A stretch of DNA of 64,000 nt from Hydrangea macrophylla (GCA_033977485.1 CM066998.1:33047501-33111500); one strand, 5' to 3'; counted from the first letter of the stretch, positions 1-12,105 are shown. Made by a program: numbers and translations. The notes: generated from the sequence alone by a model not told the origin.

Positions 1-714
1 AATGAACACGGGTATCTCAGGTGCAATGATCTCCTCGTCTGAAATATCCTCCTCGACTACCTCAACCACCTCATCGTCTCCTATCACTATATCATCCTCC
101 AGAACTACCATATCCTCCTCAGCTACGTTATCCATATCAGCTGGCTCTAGATACTCTAGATCATCCTCTAAATCATCTACTGGTGCATACTCTGGCTCCT
201 CAGGGTCATCTCTGGCTCCTCGACATCACCTACATGCTCCTCCTCACCATCCCTATCTATATCATCATCAGGATGCTCATCCTCTGGCTCCTTGTCATTT
301 GGAATCAGCTCTAGCTTTGGCTTTAGATCACCAGGCTGATCCTATGGCTTTAGGATGGGTATGTCGGGTACCGGTGATGCTACCTATGCTACAGGTGCTG
401 GCAAAATGGGTCCTGCCAAAATAGCTTACAGCTCGTTCACGTCCATCTCCAGCTTACTCTAGATCAATCGAGCCATCTCCTAGTTTATAGCTGCTCGGTC
501 ATCGCATAGTGATGTGCATTCATGCACATCTCTGTCGGGTGTGTCATGCCCTTAATGTATAGATAAATCTACATCCTCTCCTCTAAATAAAGACTAGCCA
601 TTTGGTGAATATGGCTAGGATATATCTCTAGTATAGAGGCCTCAACCGTATCTCCGTGAATTATGTGTCCCTTAAATGGATTGTCCACTAACATATGGAA
701 GTCCGAATCCATGC
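1..714 (-). pseudogene. Acidic leader ORF of element X (broken, partial)
   Basis: A minus-strand reading from an ATG at 714 begins MDSDFHMLVDNPF and meets stops around 570. Further left (424 to 1) the strand codes for a very Asp/Glu/Val-rich stretch; the Ser-rich plus-strand reading there is only its shadow. Start context, length and acidic second half match the ORF at 44264-45275 of element M, which lies between the primer binding site and gag. I do not recognise a named domain. Its position suggests a protein made upstream of, or N-terminal to, Gag. In-frame stops and the window edge make this copy non-functional. Confidence 0.5.
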
Positions 715-837
715 TAACCTATAAAGAAAACTACCAATCGTCAGAAAGATTAACCTATCTTAAACTCATATCCCATCTCAGGGAATCTTAAATATTAGGA
801 CCAGATGGTGTAGGACCATTAGTGAACAAAAGTATCA

Positions 838-857
838 ATCCTAAAGCTTTGATACTA
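838..857 (-). other. Primer binding site of element X (initiator-Met-tRNA type)
   Basis: On the minus strand the sequence TAGTATCAAAGCTTTAGG lies 6 nt after the LTR end. It resembles the common plant retrotransposon primer site TGGTATCAGAGC, complementary to the 3' end of initiator tRNA-Met. M has a similar site at 45379-45390. Confidence 0.6.
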
Positions 858-863
858 AAAGTC

Positions 864-1262
864 TATCATGCCCCAGAACAGCAACAAAAGAGAAAAATAA
901 ATTTCCTTTTTGGGTCCATAGGGAATGAAGGGTGAATGTCACTAATTGTCCACACCACACAGTACCAGTCAACTAGAAGTAATAAGAACAATAATGATAT
1001 CAAACTGAATATATTTTAAAAGTTTTAGCTATTACAAATCATCACAGTGCGCTACATGAATTATAACAGGTCTAGAAGCAACATATGCCCAAGCACCCAT
1101 TTATGACAAAGTTTCATAGAAATAAAACTAATAACTATGTAGTTCTTCAGCTGGCATAAATATCATTGTCAGCTTAATGGTCTTGTCTATCATCACCTCT
1201 CTCCCCCTGGTAAGTCCTCTACACAGCCTTCTTCCACACAGTAACCATCCTGGTAGTGATTA
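864..1262 (-). repeat. Truncated LTR of element X
   Basis: 399 bp similar to the 3' end of M's LTR: a GCCCC(A/G)GAA start on the plus strand, then AAAAATAAATTTCCTT, TGAATGTCAC, and later TTCTTCAGCTGGC. Homology to M's LTR is clear but diverged. The fragment ends abruptly at M's terminus at 1263. No gene lies in it. Confidence 0.65.
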
Positions 1263-1904
1263 TGTTACGCCCCGAAGTACCAAAAATAGGGAAAAATAAA
1301 TTTCCTTTATGGGTTCGTAGACACTTGACTGGTTGTGAATGTCACCTGATTGTCCAAACATGCTTAAAACAATGATATAATACAGAAAGTTACTAAGTTC
1401 AGCGGAAGCAAGAATATAATACATTCAAGTCTGACATGATTAATATATTACAGACCCAAGGATATCCAAAAGATACATATTACATGTTCACTAAGCTATT
1501 ACATCATTAATCATATTAACAATAGAACTCTATCAAAAGAAAAGCTCCAAGATCTTCAGCTGGCGAAATCGCAGCCTTCCTCGTAGTAGTCTTCACCAGC
1601 ATAGTCTTCAGTAGTGAAATTTACATCTTGATAGTAGCTAGCTCTGTCAAGACCTGCAAAGGCTGGACGTGGATGGTTCAATGGCATGAAACATCGTTAG
1701 CGATTAAGCTAAGTGAGGGTACCCTTAAGGTTACCACCACTAAGGTAAGTTATTCATCATCTCTTAATCTCAGAACCATGTCTCGTTCAAACTCAACTAT
1801 ACCCTTTGAAGCTTAGCCCAGAACTGAACTGACCAACGACATTAACTGAAAGAAGACTCAACTCCAAATGCATTTACAGGTCAATAAAGAACAACACTTA
1901 ACAA

Positions 1905-2190
1905 TGAATCGCTTGATCGAACACATCACTGATGATGCTCAGGTCACCCGTAAGATAAAACACATCATGACGATCCTCAGATCAAGAATGTGGGCTATTA
2001 ATATTCACTTGATCGAACACGTCATGACGATCCTCAGGTCACCAACACTTAACCGAACACGTCATGCCGATCCTCAGACCAGGGGTGCAAAATATAGTCA
2101 ATCACTTGATTAAACACATCATGACGATCCTTAGGTCATCTGGACATGGCCAAACACGTTATACCGATCCTCAGACCAAGGTACAAAATA
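1905..2190. repeat. Degenerate tandem repeats in M's LTR
   Basis: About five to six imperfect copies of a unit containing CGAACACATCATGACGATCC followed by TCAGGTCA, spaced roughly 50-60 bp, with one copy changed to CATGCCGATCCTCAGACC. They sit in the distal part of the LTR. No coding content. Confidence 0.6.
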
Positions 2191-2984
2191 TTTCACAACT
2201 CCCCAATCAACTCCATGGAATTACCGAAGGACTAACACTGCAAGAAATATCTGAACATGACACAAAAGTTTACGAATCAACTTTGATCGAAAGTCACACA
2301 ATGAGAAACAAAGCTCAACGGCCCTTATTTGCATACAATCTGTTATTAAAGGTTTTATCGTTATTTTACGCGTTTGTACGTTTCATAGCTTAGTTCAATA
2401 ATAACATCCATTTATACTTTCAAAGTTACGTTTGTACATCCGTCATTCTATTTTATATCATAATATACTTACGATGAGAACTATCCCAATCACTATCAAC
2501 CCAATAATCGTGCTGTACAATATACTTAAAGCTTGGGTATGAACTTTCAACGGTCGTTAAACTATATTCATGATAATAGAAAACATAGCATGTAACTCAT
2601 GGATTTATAATATGGATTTAATACCAATAAACAAATATATGAAACCCTTAACATACTCATCTACTCGATAGCACTACCATAGCATAAGATTTTCATAACA
2701 ACACAGGTACCGAAAAACTAGCATCAACAATCAACCCCATGCATAAACAAAACATCATACAAAAAGCTACACAATCTGCCAGGATACATTTTCATTGTAT
2801 TGACTGAAACAACATGATTTATTTGGGCATGATAAATTGCTTTGTATATCAAACTCAAAACTAGAACATTATAGGTATTTGGATCATCTTCAAGTCCAGA
2901 AAAAATCTAGCTTCAATTACATTTTTGAGCTCCTCAAAATATTTATTTTACTTAGACATTTCTATATTTTTGGACTGCGCTATC

Positions 2985-3370
2985 CCAGATTTATAGTACT
3001 ACATTGTACATGACTATCACCTATGAAGGATTCATTTTTAGACCAGACTATAGATGAGTTATTTGTAGATGAATGAGTTATATTTCTCCACAAAAAAACC
3101 TAGCCTAATTCAGATTTTGAGCTACTACAAACGTTCATTTTACTAAACTATGTTCTGCTGAATGTTTCTGTTTCCTAGATTTATAACACTACATTGTACA
3201 TGCATTTCACCTATGAAGGATTGATTTCTAGACTGAGATTTAGAAGAGGTATTTGTAGATAAATGAGTTACCTTCCTCCATAATAAAAACCTAGCCTAAT
3301 TTAGATTTTTGAGCTACTCCAAACGTTCATTTTACTAAATTATGTTCTGCTGAAAGTTTTAGTTTCTCAG
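2985..3370. repeat. Two-copy internal duplication in M's LTR (about 190 bp)
   Basis: A block containing ACTACATTGTACATG, CACCTATGAAGGATT, AGAGTTATTTGTAGAT and then TTCATTTTACTAAA...TGTTCTGCTGAA appears twice in direct orientation with moderate divergence. It is an old internal duplication, not a gene. Confidence 0.6.
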
Positions 3371-4091
3371 AATTAGGAATATGTCTTGTATGGCATGGAA
3401 TCCTCAAAATAGCAACATTAAGCTCTTACTAAACATCACTACATACTATATGTTCTAAAGTAAGTTAGTAAACTCACTAATACTTGAAATTTGATTTGAA
3501 TGTAGGTTTTGAGGTTAAAGAGCTTGAGCTTAAGCTTCTATGGTGGAAGTTTCTTCTTCTTCTTATATTTCTTCTCTCTCTCTCTCTATTAAATTTATCT
3601 CCTAAATCTCTCTAACTCTATATGTGCTGATTATGGAGAGCAAGAGAGTAAATGCTTGCATGTGGATGTGTTTATATAGAAATGGTGGAGAGACATGTAT
3701 CTCCATGCATGCTTGCATGCTAGGACATATGTCCAACATGTGGACAAGTGTCACAAGAGGTGACATGGACTACCATGTGGCTGCCCATGTGGGGCCCACC
3801 TCAAATTGTGTGCTACTTTCTCAATTTATGTGCATAAGTTTCTCGATATACGTGTCAATCTCAATTTACGTGCAAACTGTTATTATTTCTAATGTCCGGG
3901 TCCGGGTACGTGACTAAGCTAAGTCTTATTACGGTCGAGCTGGTACGGTTATTACAGTATTATTAGTAATACTACAACACATCAAAACCGTGATGTAATT
4001 AAAATAATATAATAATAATATAGTTGGTCCAATACAAAAATAAAAAAAAAAACTGATATTATTTAAGGAAAAGAAAATTGCAGGTATTACA

Positions 4092-4107
4092 TCTTCCACC
4101 ACCTATT
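4092..4107 (-). other. Polypurine tract of element M
   Basis: On the minus strand, AGGTGGTGGAAGA directly precedes the 3' LTR start TGTAATACC. This is the expected plus-strand primer position in an LTR retrotransposon. Confidence 0.6.
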
Positions 4108-4139
4108 AATGGATTTCGCCCTCAAAATTGGAACTTATC

Positions 4140-6503
4140 TAGGCACAAAACAGAAAAGGATATTTCTCTCGCATCTCTGACTCCATTTCGCTTGAAGCTT
4201 CTCTTTCGTCATGATGATTCCATTGAACCTTCACCAATGGAATCTCCTTGTTTCTCAGCTTCTTGGTCTCTCAACCCAAAATCTTGATGGGTCTCTCCGT
4301 GTAGTATACGCTGTTATTCACCTCGATGTCCTTAAAGTCGATTACATGTGGCGTCGCGCCCTGATGATACTTCTTCAACATACTAATGTGAAAAACAATG
4401 TGAATATCTAACAACCTTGCTGGCAACACGAGTCTATAAGAAACTCTTCCTACGCATTCCAAGATTTCGAATGGTCCGATATAGCGTGGCGACAACTTTC
4501 CTCTTTTCTGTCTAAACCTTACTATTCCTCAGACTGGTGATACCTTGAGTAAAACATGTGTTCCTATCTTGAACTCTTTATCCTTGCGATATTTGTTTTT
4601 ATAGCTCTTTTATCGATCTTGTGCTGCCTTCATCTTCTCTCTGACAATAATTATCTTCTTATTAGTCTCTTAAACCATCTCTGGTCCTAGAAGTTTACCA
4701 TCCCCAACTTTAGCCCAACATAATGGTGAACAACACGGCCTTCAATATAATGCCTCGAATGGTGCCATGCCTATGCTTGAGTGATAACTATTATTGTAGG
4801 CAAACTCAATTAATGGAAGATATATCTCCCATGAACTCTTAAAGTCAATCACGCAAACTCTGAGCTTGTCTTCCATTACTTAATTGCTCCTCTCAATTTG
4901 CCCATTGGTTTGAGGATGAAATGCTGAACTCAATCTCAGTGAAGTTCCCAAGGCTGTTTGGAAACTTTCCCACAATTCTGCAGTAAATCAAGAATTACGA
5001 TCAAACACTATGCTGACGGGTACTCCATACAATCGTACAACCTATTGTATGTATAACTAACTCAACTTCTCCACAGATTATGTCATACTATATACTATGA
5101 AGTGAGCTGACTTGGTGAGTCGGTCCACAATCACCCAAATAGAGTCATGGTTCTACTAAGATGGGGGCAGACCTACCACGAAATCCATGGTAGTGTGTTT
5201 CCACTTCCACTGCTGAATCAGTAATGGCTGTAACAATCCTGACAGGTTCTGATGTTCTGCTTTGACTTGTTCACAAGAAAGAAACTTAGCAACATACTTG
5301 GCCACTTCTCGTTTCATGCCTTTCCACCAGAAATTCTGCTTTAAGTCTTTATACATCTTTGTGCCTCCTAGATGAACAGTTAAACAGGACATATGTGCTT
5401 CGTCTAAAATTTACTTCCTTAGGTTCTCCATATCGGGAACACACATTCGATTCCTACACCCAAATCCTCCATCTGAGCCTACACTCCATTCTCGGGTTCC
5501 TTCGCCAAAACTTTAGCAAACAACTTCTTTCACTCTTCGTCTTTTTGCTGGGCTTCCAAAATACAGCTGAGAAGCGTCAGTTGTGCTATCAAGCATCCAA
5601 AGCGGTGTCCTCCTTCTATCTCTGTGGGTTGAAGATCAAATTCTGCTATGGTTTCTAATGCTTTCCATTCTTGAATCATGATAATAGCAACTAGTCCCCG
5701 AGGTTTATGACTCAAAGCAACTGCAACAATGTTTGCTTTACTAGGATGGTACTATAGAGTGAAATCATAATCCTTGAGTAATTCCATCCATCATCTCTGC
5801 CTCTTATTTAGTTCCTTCTGAGAGAACAAGTACTTCAAGCTCTTGTGGTCAAAAAATAAATCAAACTGCTCCCCATAGAGGTAAAGCATCCATGTTTTTA
5901 GTGCAAACACAATTGCGGCTAACTCTAGATCATGCATTAGATAATTTATCTCGTGTGATTTCAACTGTCTCGATCCATACGCTATCACCTTCCTATCTTG
6001 CATAAGCACACACCCTAATCCTTGGTGTGAAGCATCACTGTAGATGGTATACCTTTCACCGCTTTTGGGTATTGCTAACACGGGTGCCAAAGTTAATCTC
6101 TCTTTTAGTTCTTGAAATGCATGTTCATGTCGATCCTTCCATTCAAACTTTAACTCCTTCTTCATAAGACCAGTTAAAGGGCATGCGATTCTAGAGAATC
6201 CTTCTATAAATCTCCTGTAATAGCCAGCTAAACCAAGAAAACTTCTAATCTCTGAAGCATCGCTCGATCTTTTCCAATCTAGCATTGTGTCTATCTTTGA
6301 AGAATCCACTGATATCCCATTCTGAGAGACAACATGTCCCAAGAACTTGACTTCCTTGAGCCAAAACTCGCACTTGCTAAACTTTGCATAAAGTTGATTG
6401 TCTCTGAGCGTCTACAAAGCAATCTGTAAATGTCTTTCATGTTCCTCCTTGATCTTGGAATAAATCAGTATGTCATCTATAAAGACGATAATAAACTGAT
6501 CTA
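4140..6503 (-). pseudogene. pol: M pol, 3' half: RT palm, RNase H, integrase, chromodomain (broken)
   Basis: Read from 6503 downward, this opens with the RT catalytic box FIDDILIYS (about 6487-6465; FIDD takes the place of YVDD). The RT connection follows ([16 protein letters not shown]), then RNase H with the first Asp in [13 protein letters not shown] (about 6050). Integrase follows: a zinc-binding region at 5400-5270 where one Cys of the CX2C pair appears lost (KFLSCEQVKAEH), and the first catalytic Asp in TTMDFVVGLPP. The C-terminus contains VFHISMLKKYH, then after a frameshift a chromodomain-like tail with LVKVQWNHH near 4200. That tail is typical of Tekay/Del chromoviruses, where it guides integration to heterochromatin. 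Many stops between 5150 and 4500 destroy the integrase core. Confidence 0.85.
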
Positions 6504-9500
6504 GTGTAGACACCCCGATTTTGACCAAACGTCAAATCTAGGGATTGGTTACCTCTCAAAGACCGATGATGACAATGACCGTGGCATTCGAAGATTTTCC
6601 AAGAAATTCAAAGTCTTCAAGATGTTCTTCAAGTTAAATTAATAAAATAATAAAAAGGGAGAGGATTCAGGCATTCGGGGGAAAAACCCGAACAATGAAG
6701 AACGTGTGAGAAATCCAGTCTGGGAACCAGCTTTTAAGAGGATAAAATAAAAAAAATAATAATAAAGAAGAGTTCTTTTGAAAGAGATAGGAGGACAAAA
6801 TAAATAAATAAAAATCTTGGAAAAGGAAAAAAATACAAAAAGAGAGTAGTATATTCAAAATATACCATGCACATGGTTGATACCATGCACATGGGGGATC
6901 TTAATACAAATATATATATATATATATAGAATAGAAAAATTGTGTTTACACCAACATTTTTTTGAAAAATCAAAAAGAGGGACAAAATTCAGTTAGCCCC
7001 GGCACGCGGAAAACGCGGCGGCACTCACTGAGTGCCGCCGGCACCCGTCGAGTGCCGCTGGCTGTAACAGACTGCTTTTCTCACATGTTCTAGAAGAAAT
7101 CTTTGCACATGGGTTTCCACCCTGAATTTACCCATTTATCCCTGGATTAATGGTCTATATAAACAAACTTTCACCTTCATTTTTGAGGGACTTGAAATAT
7201 ACTTGAATTTGAGAATTAAGAGAGAGAGATATACAAGAATCATATATATTTTGAGAGAGAGAGAAGAAGAAAGTCTTGAAGAACTTGAGGAATTTGAAGA
7301 ATTTTGGGAAATCTTGGAAGGTTTTTCACAAGAAGTTGAAGAAATACTTGAGGTCTTAGAGGTAACCTCTTAATCCTTGATAGAATTAGGATTATTCAAT
7401 CACAAGTTCATAGTTCTAGGAACTTTACACATTTTCAAAACCTCTCTTCTTACCTCATTTCATCACACACCACTTAGAACTTGTGATTGAATCTCATATT
7501 ATTTCATTAATTTGGGTCTAATTGATGCCTTGGGTTTAAAATAAATTCAATTTTGAAGAATTTGTGTTCTTGGTTTCTCAAAGCAAACTTTGATTTCTTA
7601 TTTCTACCATTTCTTGTAAGGCTCATGAGATCTTCCATATCTCATTGAACCTCTTTGAGTTTGATTCTTCAACTTCTAAGATCTCATGATCTACATGGAG
7701 GTTAGAATGAATCATAATTTTAATCTATATGTAGTTAGAGAGATTCAAGTTTCAATCCATAACTTGAACCTCTTCATTAAGGAATCTTATGGAATCCCTA
7801 CTATATTCCAATAAGGTTTCATTAGATTTTAACTTCATTTAGACTCCAATGACCATCAAATGGTAGGAGTGATCTTAGTTTCTCTAAGTAATCTTTGATT
7901 TTCCTTACTTCTATTTCACTCAAAAGGCTCATGAGATCTTCTATATCTCATTGAACCTCTTTGAGTTTGATTCTTCAACTTCTAAGATCTCATGATCTAC
8001 ATGGAGGTTAGAATGAACCATAATTTTCATCTATATATAATTAGTGAGATTCAAGTTTCAATCCATAACTTGAACCTCTTCATTAAGAAACCTTATGGAA
8101 TCCTTACTATATTCCAATGAGGTTTTAAGTAGATGTTAACTATATTTAGACTCCAATGACCATCAAATGGTAGGAGTGATAAGTTGAATTCAAACTTGGA
8201 TCCATAGGTTTGAGTTCTTTATTTGAGGATTTTGTGAAGTTCATTTCAATACTTCATCAAGATCCACTTGTGTAGTATGCCTTATAATCTTCAATGACCA
8301 TTAAATGGTAGAAGAAGTAGTTTGGTTTGAGCCCCAACTTCATGTTCTAATAGTTGAGGCCAATCAATAAATTTGAGCTAGTAAAATGAAACAGTGGGTT
8401 CATAAACTGTTTTTGATCAAGGATTTTTAGTTTGAAATCCGACCGTTGGAATCGAATGAAACCAACGGGAAAATGTTCATAACACTTTGATTTACCACTG
8501 TGATTTTTGTTTTAGCAAGATCTTGTGATTAGAAGGGTTTGATCATGGTTTTTGTGAGTTAATCACAATCTGTCTAGAGTTCTAAAATGCTTTCAGAATA
8601 ATAAGTCTGTTTTGAAATTAATAGATCAGAACCTTAATTAAGTTATTGGGGTCTCAAATAATTTTTTATAAGTACCTTAATGCGTTAGGAAGGTACCCTA
8701 AAAAGATCTAAGTGTTTCTCATTTTTTTACTAATTTTAGAAAATCATACAAGATCTCTGGACAGAGAGTTGCAGAATCCTGAGTGAGGTCTAATAATTTC
8801 CATATTCCCGGAGATCTAACCGTTGAAATCTTGATTTTCAAGTTGGGTTAGGAACTAGACTCACAGAGGCATGACATATCCAAAAATCAATAAGATCCAA
8901 CCATCAAAAGTATTTTATTTCCATTTTTGAACGTCTGGTCTGCTCTCTGTAAATCACAAAAAACTGCTACTGTTTTCATCTAATCTTATTGATTTTAACT
9001 CAAATGGTCTCTTAATGTCTTAGGACTCAAACCATGTTTTGAATAATGACGATTTAGATTAAACCCAGAGGCTTAGGGATCCAAATTAGTGAATAAATTC
9101 ATATCTCATTCTCGTTCATATTCATGCATTCAATTCATACATGATAATATTCATAAGTAGGACTTATCTCTTGTCTAAGTTGTATCTAGTTTGAACATAA
9201 CTTAGGATTAATTACTCTTTGATATTATATCTTGTCTAAGGCATGTGTACTAACTTTTGTTTTGTAGCGCATTTGAGGTACAACTTCTCATCCTTTCTCT
9301 AGTTTAATTCATTTATTTGATTTTGAATTGATTTTCAACTCCATGTGCGACACTTTAGACTAGGTCTTGCCTTATGTGTTTATATGTGATAGAGACCTTT
9401 TCTTAGGACTCCTATTCTCGCATGCATTGCACGTTTAATATTCGCGGCTGGATCCCGGGTATGTTCTCTAGTTCTCTATTGCATATCATGTTGTTTGCTA

Positions 9501-9876
9501 TTTGAATTACGTAGCTTATGAATGATATTTTGTCTTTAACAATTTTACACCATTTCCAACATGCTTGTGTAATGTATATGTATATATGTATTAGTTGAGG
9601 GCATGCTTAGATTAATAATTTGATTAAAAAGGATGTTGAGTAGAGGCCTATCGTGAGATAGGATGAAAGGGGGTGTTTTAGTCCGTCGGGCTCCTTCCCC
9701 TTTCATTCCATAATCCCCGGACCCAGTTTATCTTTGGTTTCGCAAAAGATCAGTTTCCTTTTAAATGGTTTCTTAATTTTCCTTTTAAAAATTAAGTGGC
9801 GACTCATTTGTTTTTAGAAATTGATTTAAAAGAAAAGCTGTGGGTAAAAAAAGAAAGAAAACCTGCGATATCCACA
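6504..9876 (+). repeat. 5' LTR of element A (3373 bp)
   Basis: Starts TGTAGACACCCC and ends CGATATCCACA. It matches 16018-19448 with only scattered substitutions and one 60-odd-bp indel in the palindrome array near 7030. It contains an internal direct duplication of roughly 310 bp (about 7580-7885 and 7886-8190, both with GGCTCATGAGATCTT and CATCAAATGGTAGGAG). U5 carries a short copy of the primer-site start, TGGCGACTC, near 9799. No coding content. Confidence 0.92.
7016..7164 (+). promoter_or_regulatory. LTR promoter of A: palindrome array plus TATA box
   Basis: A GC-rich island in an AT-rich LTR holds CGGCACTCACTGAGTGCCG (a perfect palindrome around one base) and a second imperfect unit GGCACCCGTCGAGTGCC. 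About 95 bp downstream lies TCTATATAAAC (7154-7164), a good TATA box. The layout suggests an upstream control element of the LTR promoter. The 3' LTR copy (16526-16737) has extra palindrome units. Confidence 0.6.
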
Positions 9877-9879
9877 ATC

Positions 9880-9929
9880 TGGCGACTCTGCTGGGGATCG
9901 AACCCAGAATCTCTGGTTTCGCAGACCAG
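9880..9929 (+). other. Extended 50-nt primer binding site (tRNA-Arg 3' half)
   Basis: Three bases after the LTR, TGGCGACTCTGCTGGGGATC begins a 50-nt perfect complement of a tRNA 3' half: CCA, acceptor, T-arm, variable loop and full anticodon arm. The complement shows stems CTGGG/CCCAG and CTGGT/ACCAG and the T-loop TTCGATC. It fits plant tRNA-Arg. A usual primer site is about 18 nt. It ends at the base pairing with tRNA position 27. Element C has the identical 50 nt at 48536-48585. Confidence 0.85.
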
Positions 9930-11140
9930 AATTTTGATTTTGGGTTCACTCGAGGATTAGACTTGAAAGCATCCTTTTAATCAAATTAATTAATTTTTTG
10001 TGTGCCCGTTGCATTGCACTTGCATGTCTCGCCAGTCGATTGCACGGAACTATGACCTTGGAGGCTCGGGGCAACCCGGTCGGTCAAGCCATCATGGGGC
10101 CGTGTGATCACCCTTGATCTCGTACCATGTTTTGGTATATGAAGCATCCTATCGGGTGTGTGTCAAGGGTCCCTTATTTGACCAAAACCCGGCCTTTTCA
10201 TCATAGCTTCTATAGAACCTTTCAATTTAGGAAATCAATTCTTGATTAAGATTATATGCTAGGGAGTTTTGTATGCCCGGAAGGGATTATTTGAGATGAT
10301 GACGGTGCTTGTTTAATGTAGAATGTATAGCCTTTTAATCATTTTTGAGCAATTCCTCTTCATGTCTTATAACATTTGAGAAGATGCCAAATCTTGATTA
10401 AAAGACTACACTTCTTATATTTTGTTAGCTAAGCATCATTGACCTTGTATGCATCTGAATTCATGAAAAGTACGATGATCATCTAATCATGTGATACTAC
10501 TACCCAAGAATCCGAAGTTCACTTGTTTATGACAGATTTTTGATTAAATATTATCTTTTAAAAAAAAATGTGTTTTGAAAAAAATCACCCTTCCAAGAAA
10601 AGGTCCAAAGTTTCATTTTCTTTTATCAAGTAAAACCCAATCATCTTTTATTGAGAAAATTTTCACATCCCCACTTTCAAAGAAGAAATCCAAAATATCT
10701 TGGGAATCGTTTTTGGGATAAATGCTTTTCAAAATGAATTTCAAAGCAAAAAAATTTTCATCTTTGAGGAACGTTTAACATCCTCATTTTCAAAAAAATT
10801 CCAAGAATTGTTTTCAAAAGGATCACATCACCCAAGGAATACTTTTTAAGCGAAATCCAAAGTTTTTTCAAAAATATCCAACCTTCGAAAGGGTAATGAG
10901 GATCACAATGATAAGAGAAGTTGGCGCACTTGACATGGAGGAGGATTTTATGTGCTTATATGTTATATGTGCTAGGACTAGAATTTTCCTTTCTTTTGCA
11001 TATAGAATAGGCACACACACACTTGCATTTCATCCGTGTGTCATGTGTGCGGTGCATGCATTTAGCCACATCAAATCATCAAAGCATGTACATTTTGGCA
11101 CTCTCATCATGTCAGTCAACGTCATTACATGCATGTAAAA
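9930..11140 (+). other. Untranslated leader of A, shared with C
   Basis: No credible gene. The leader aligns with C's leader (48586 to about 49640). Both contain CAGTCGATTGCACGGAACTA, TGACCTTGGAGGCT, GGGGCAACCCGGTC and GAAGCATCCTATCGGGTGTG, then a stretch with AAATCCAAAG-like A-rich runs, and CATTCATCCGTGTG-type text just before the point where gag begins in C. Retention in an element without genes points to cis-acting roles such as packaging or dimerisation. The 80-aa plus-strand ORF at 10896-11138 is not conserved in C and I do not call it a gene. Confidence 0.6.
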
Positions 11141-12004
11141 TATAGATTCAGAAAGTAATCCAATAGTTCCTCAAAATCCCTTGCCTCCTGAAAATAAATT
11201 CTGCATGCGGACCTTTTACCTATGTATGTTGTTGAATTTGTAGAAAGAGTGGAACAACTAGATCCCCTAATGAGGACACTTCTAATCTTCTTGGGTTCAT
11301 CTTTCTTGATTTAGAAGAGAATATGTTTTTGCACACATGCTGTTGGGGAGTGATGAACCTAAGGTTCAAATGATTCTAGTGAGGTGATAGTGTTTGGAAA
11401 TACTGCTGCTAATGCAAATATGGATGCTCTTGGGGACCCAATAATTTGAAAGTCGTCTGTGACACTCCAGTTGAGACCAAGTCGAGTCCAGTCTGTAGTC
11501 GAATTATGTTAAGTTGGAGTCAAATGTCAAGTCCAGTCGAGTCTTCTGGTCAGTCTGTTATCAAGTTTGTTTGCATGTCTTTGTCGAGTTTATTGAGCCG
11601 AGTGATGTAATCCTCTTTCCCTACTAGTTGAGTAAAATCTCATTTTTCACGTGATTCAATGTGTTAAGTCATGAATGAATGGATCATTAAGCCAAAAAAA
11701 AAAAAGATTCACTTTTTCAAACGATCATGGAAAATACTTTGTTAATAAATCTTTGCATTGAAAAGGATCCCAAGCGATCAAGCAAATTCTGTGCCAAATC
11801 CAAAGAGGAGTAGAGAATTGATTAGCTTTACTTTAAGAATTTAAAGATGCTCTTGCTTAATCTTAAAAAGATGAACTTGGAACTTGAAGCATGCTCACCA
11901 TCCCATTTTCTCAAATACCAAGCCTAAAAGATGAGCTCAACCAGTCCAAAGTCATAACTTGATCCTTGATGGTAGCCAAATATTTTAAATGAACTTCTTC
12001 TTCC

Positions 12005-12040
<36 letters not shown>

Positions 12041-12105
12041 AAAAGAAAAAGAAAAAGAAAAAGAAAAAGGAGCTCGCTAGGATGAAAACCTGAAAGGGCG
12101 CCTAG

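Larger units (their letters stand above)
1..1262 (-). mobile_element. Element X: truncated 5' end of an old chromovirus-like LTR retrotransposon
   Basis: This is the oldest layer at the left edge. Read on the minus strand it has an LTR remnant (864-1262), a primer binding site (about 838-857) and the start of an acidic leader ORF that runs off the window. The same order is seen at the 5' end of element M (45602 down to 44264), with recognisable similarity in LTR end, primer site and ORF, so X is a diverged relative of M. Its LTR stops where M's 3' LTR begins at 1263, which suggests that M inserted into X. The rest of X lies outside or beyond M. Confidence 0.7.
1263..4091 (-). repeat. 3' LTR of element M (2829 bp)
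   Basis: On the plus strand it runs from TGTTACGCCCCG to AGGTATTACA, giving TG...CA ends. The first 200 bp match 45399-45602, the remnant of M's other LTR. A purine-rich tract follows on the right at 4092. The region is AT-rich, carries two internal repeat blocks, and holds only short spurious ORFs. Confidence 0.8.

Noticed and set aside
2..424. Ser-rich plus-strand ORF at the left edge (and 44329-45033)
   Set aside because: It is the complement of the acidic minus-strand leader ORF, with no start context and no homologue as such.
6667..6985. Small hydrophobic minus-strand ORFs, also present at 16180-16371
   Set aside because: They lie in A's LTR, are identical because the LTRs are identical, and cover low-complexity A/T text.
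9880..9929. tRNA-Arg gene fragment (and the same at 48536-48585)
   Set aside because: Only the 3' half is present, with CCA encoded, antisense, and placed three bases after an LTR. It is a primer binding site; there is no 5' half or D-arm.
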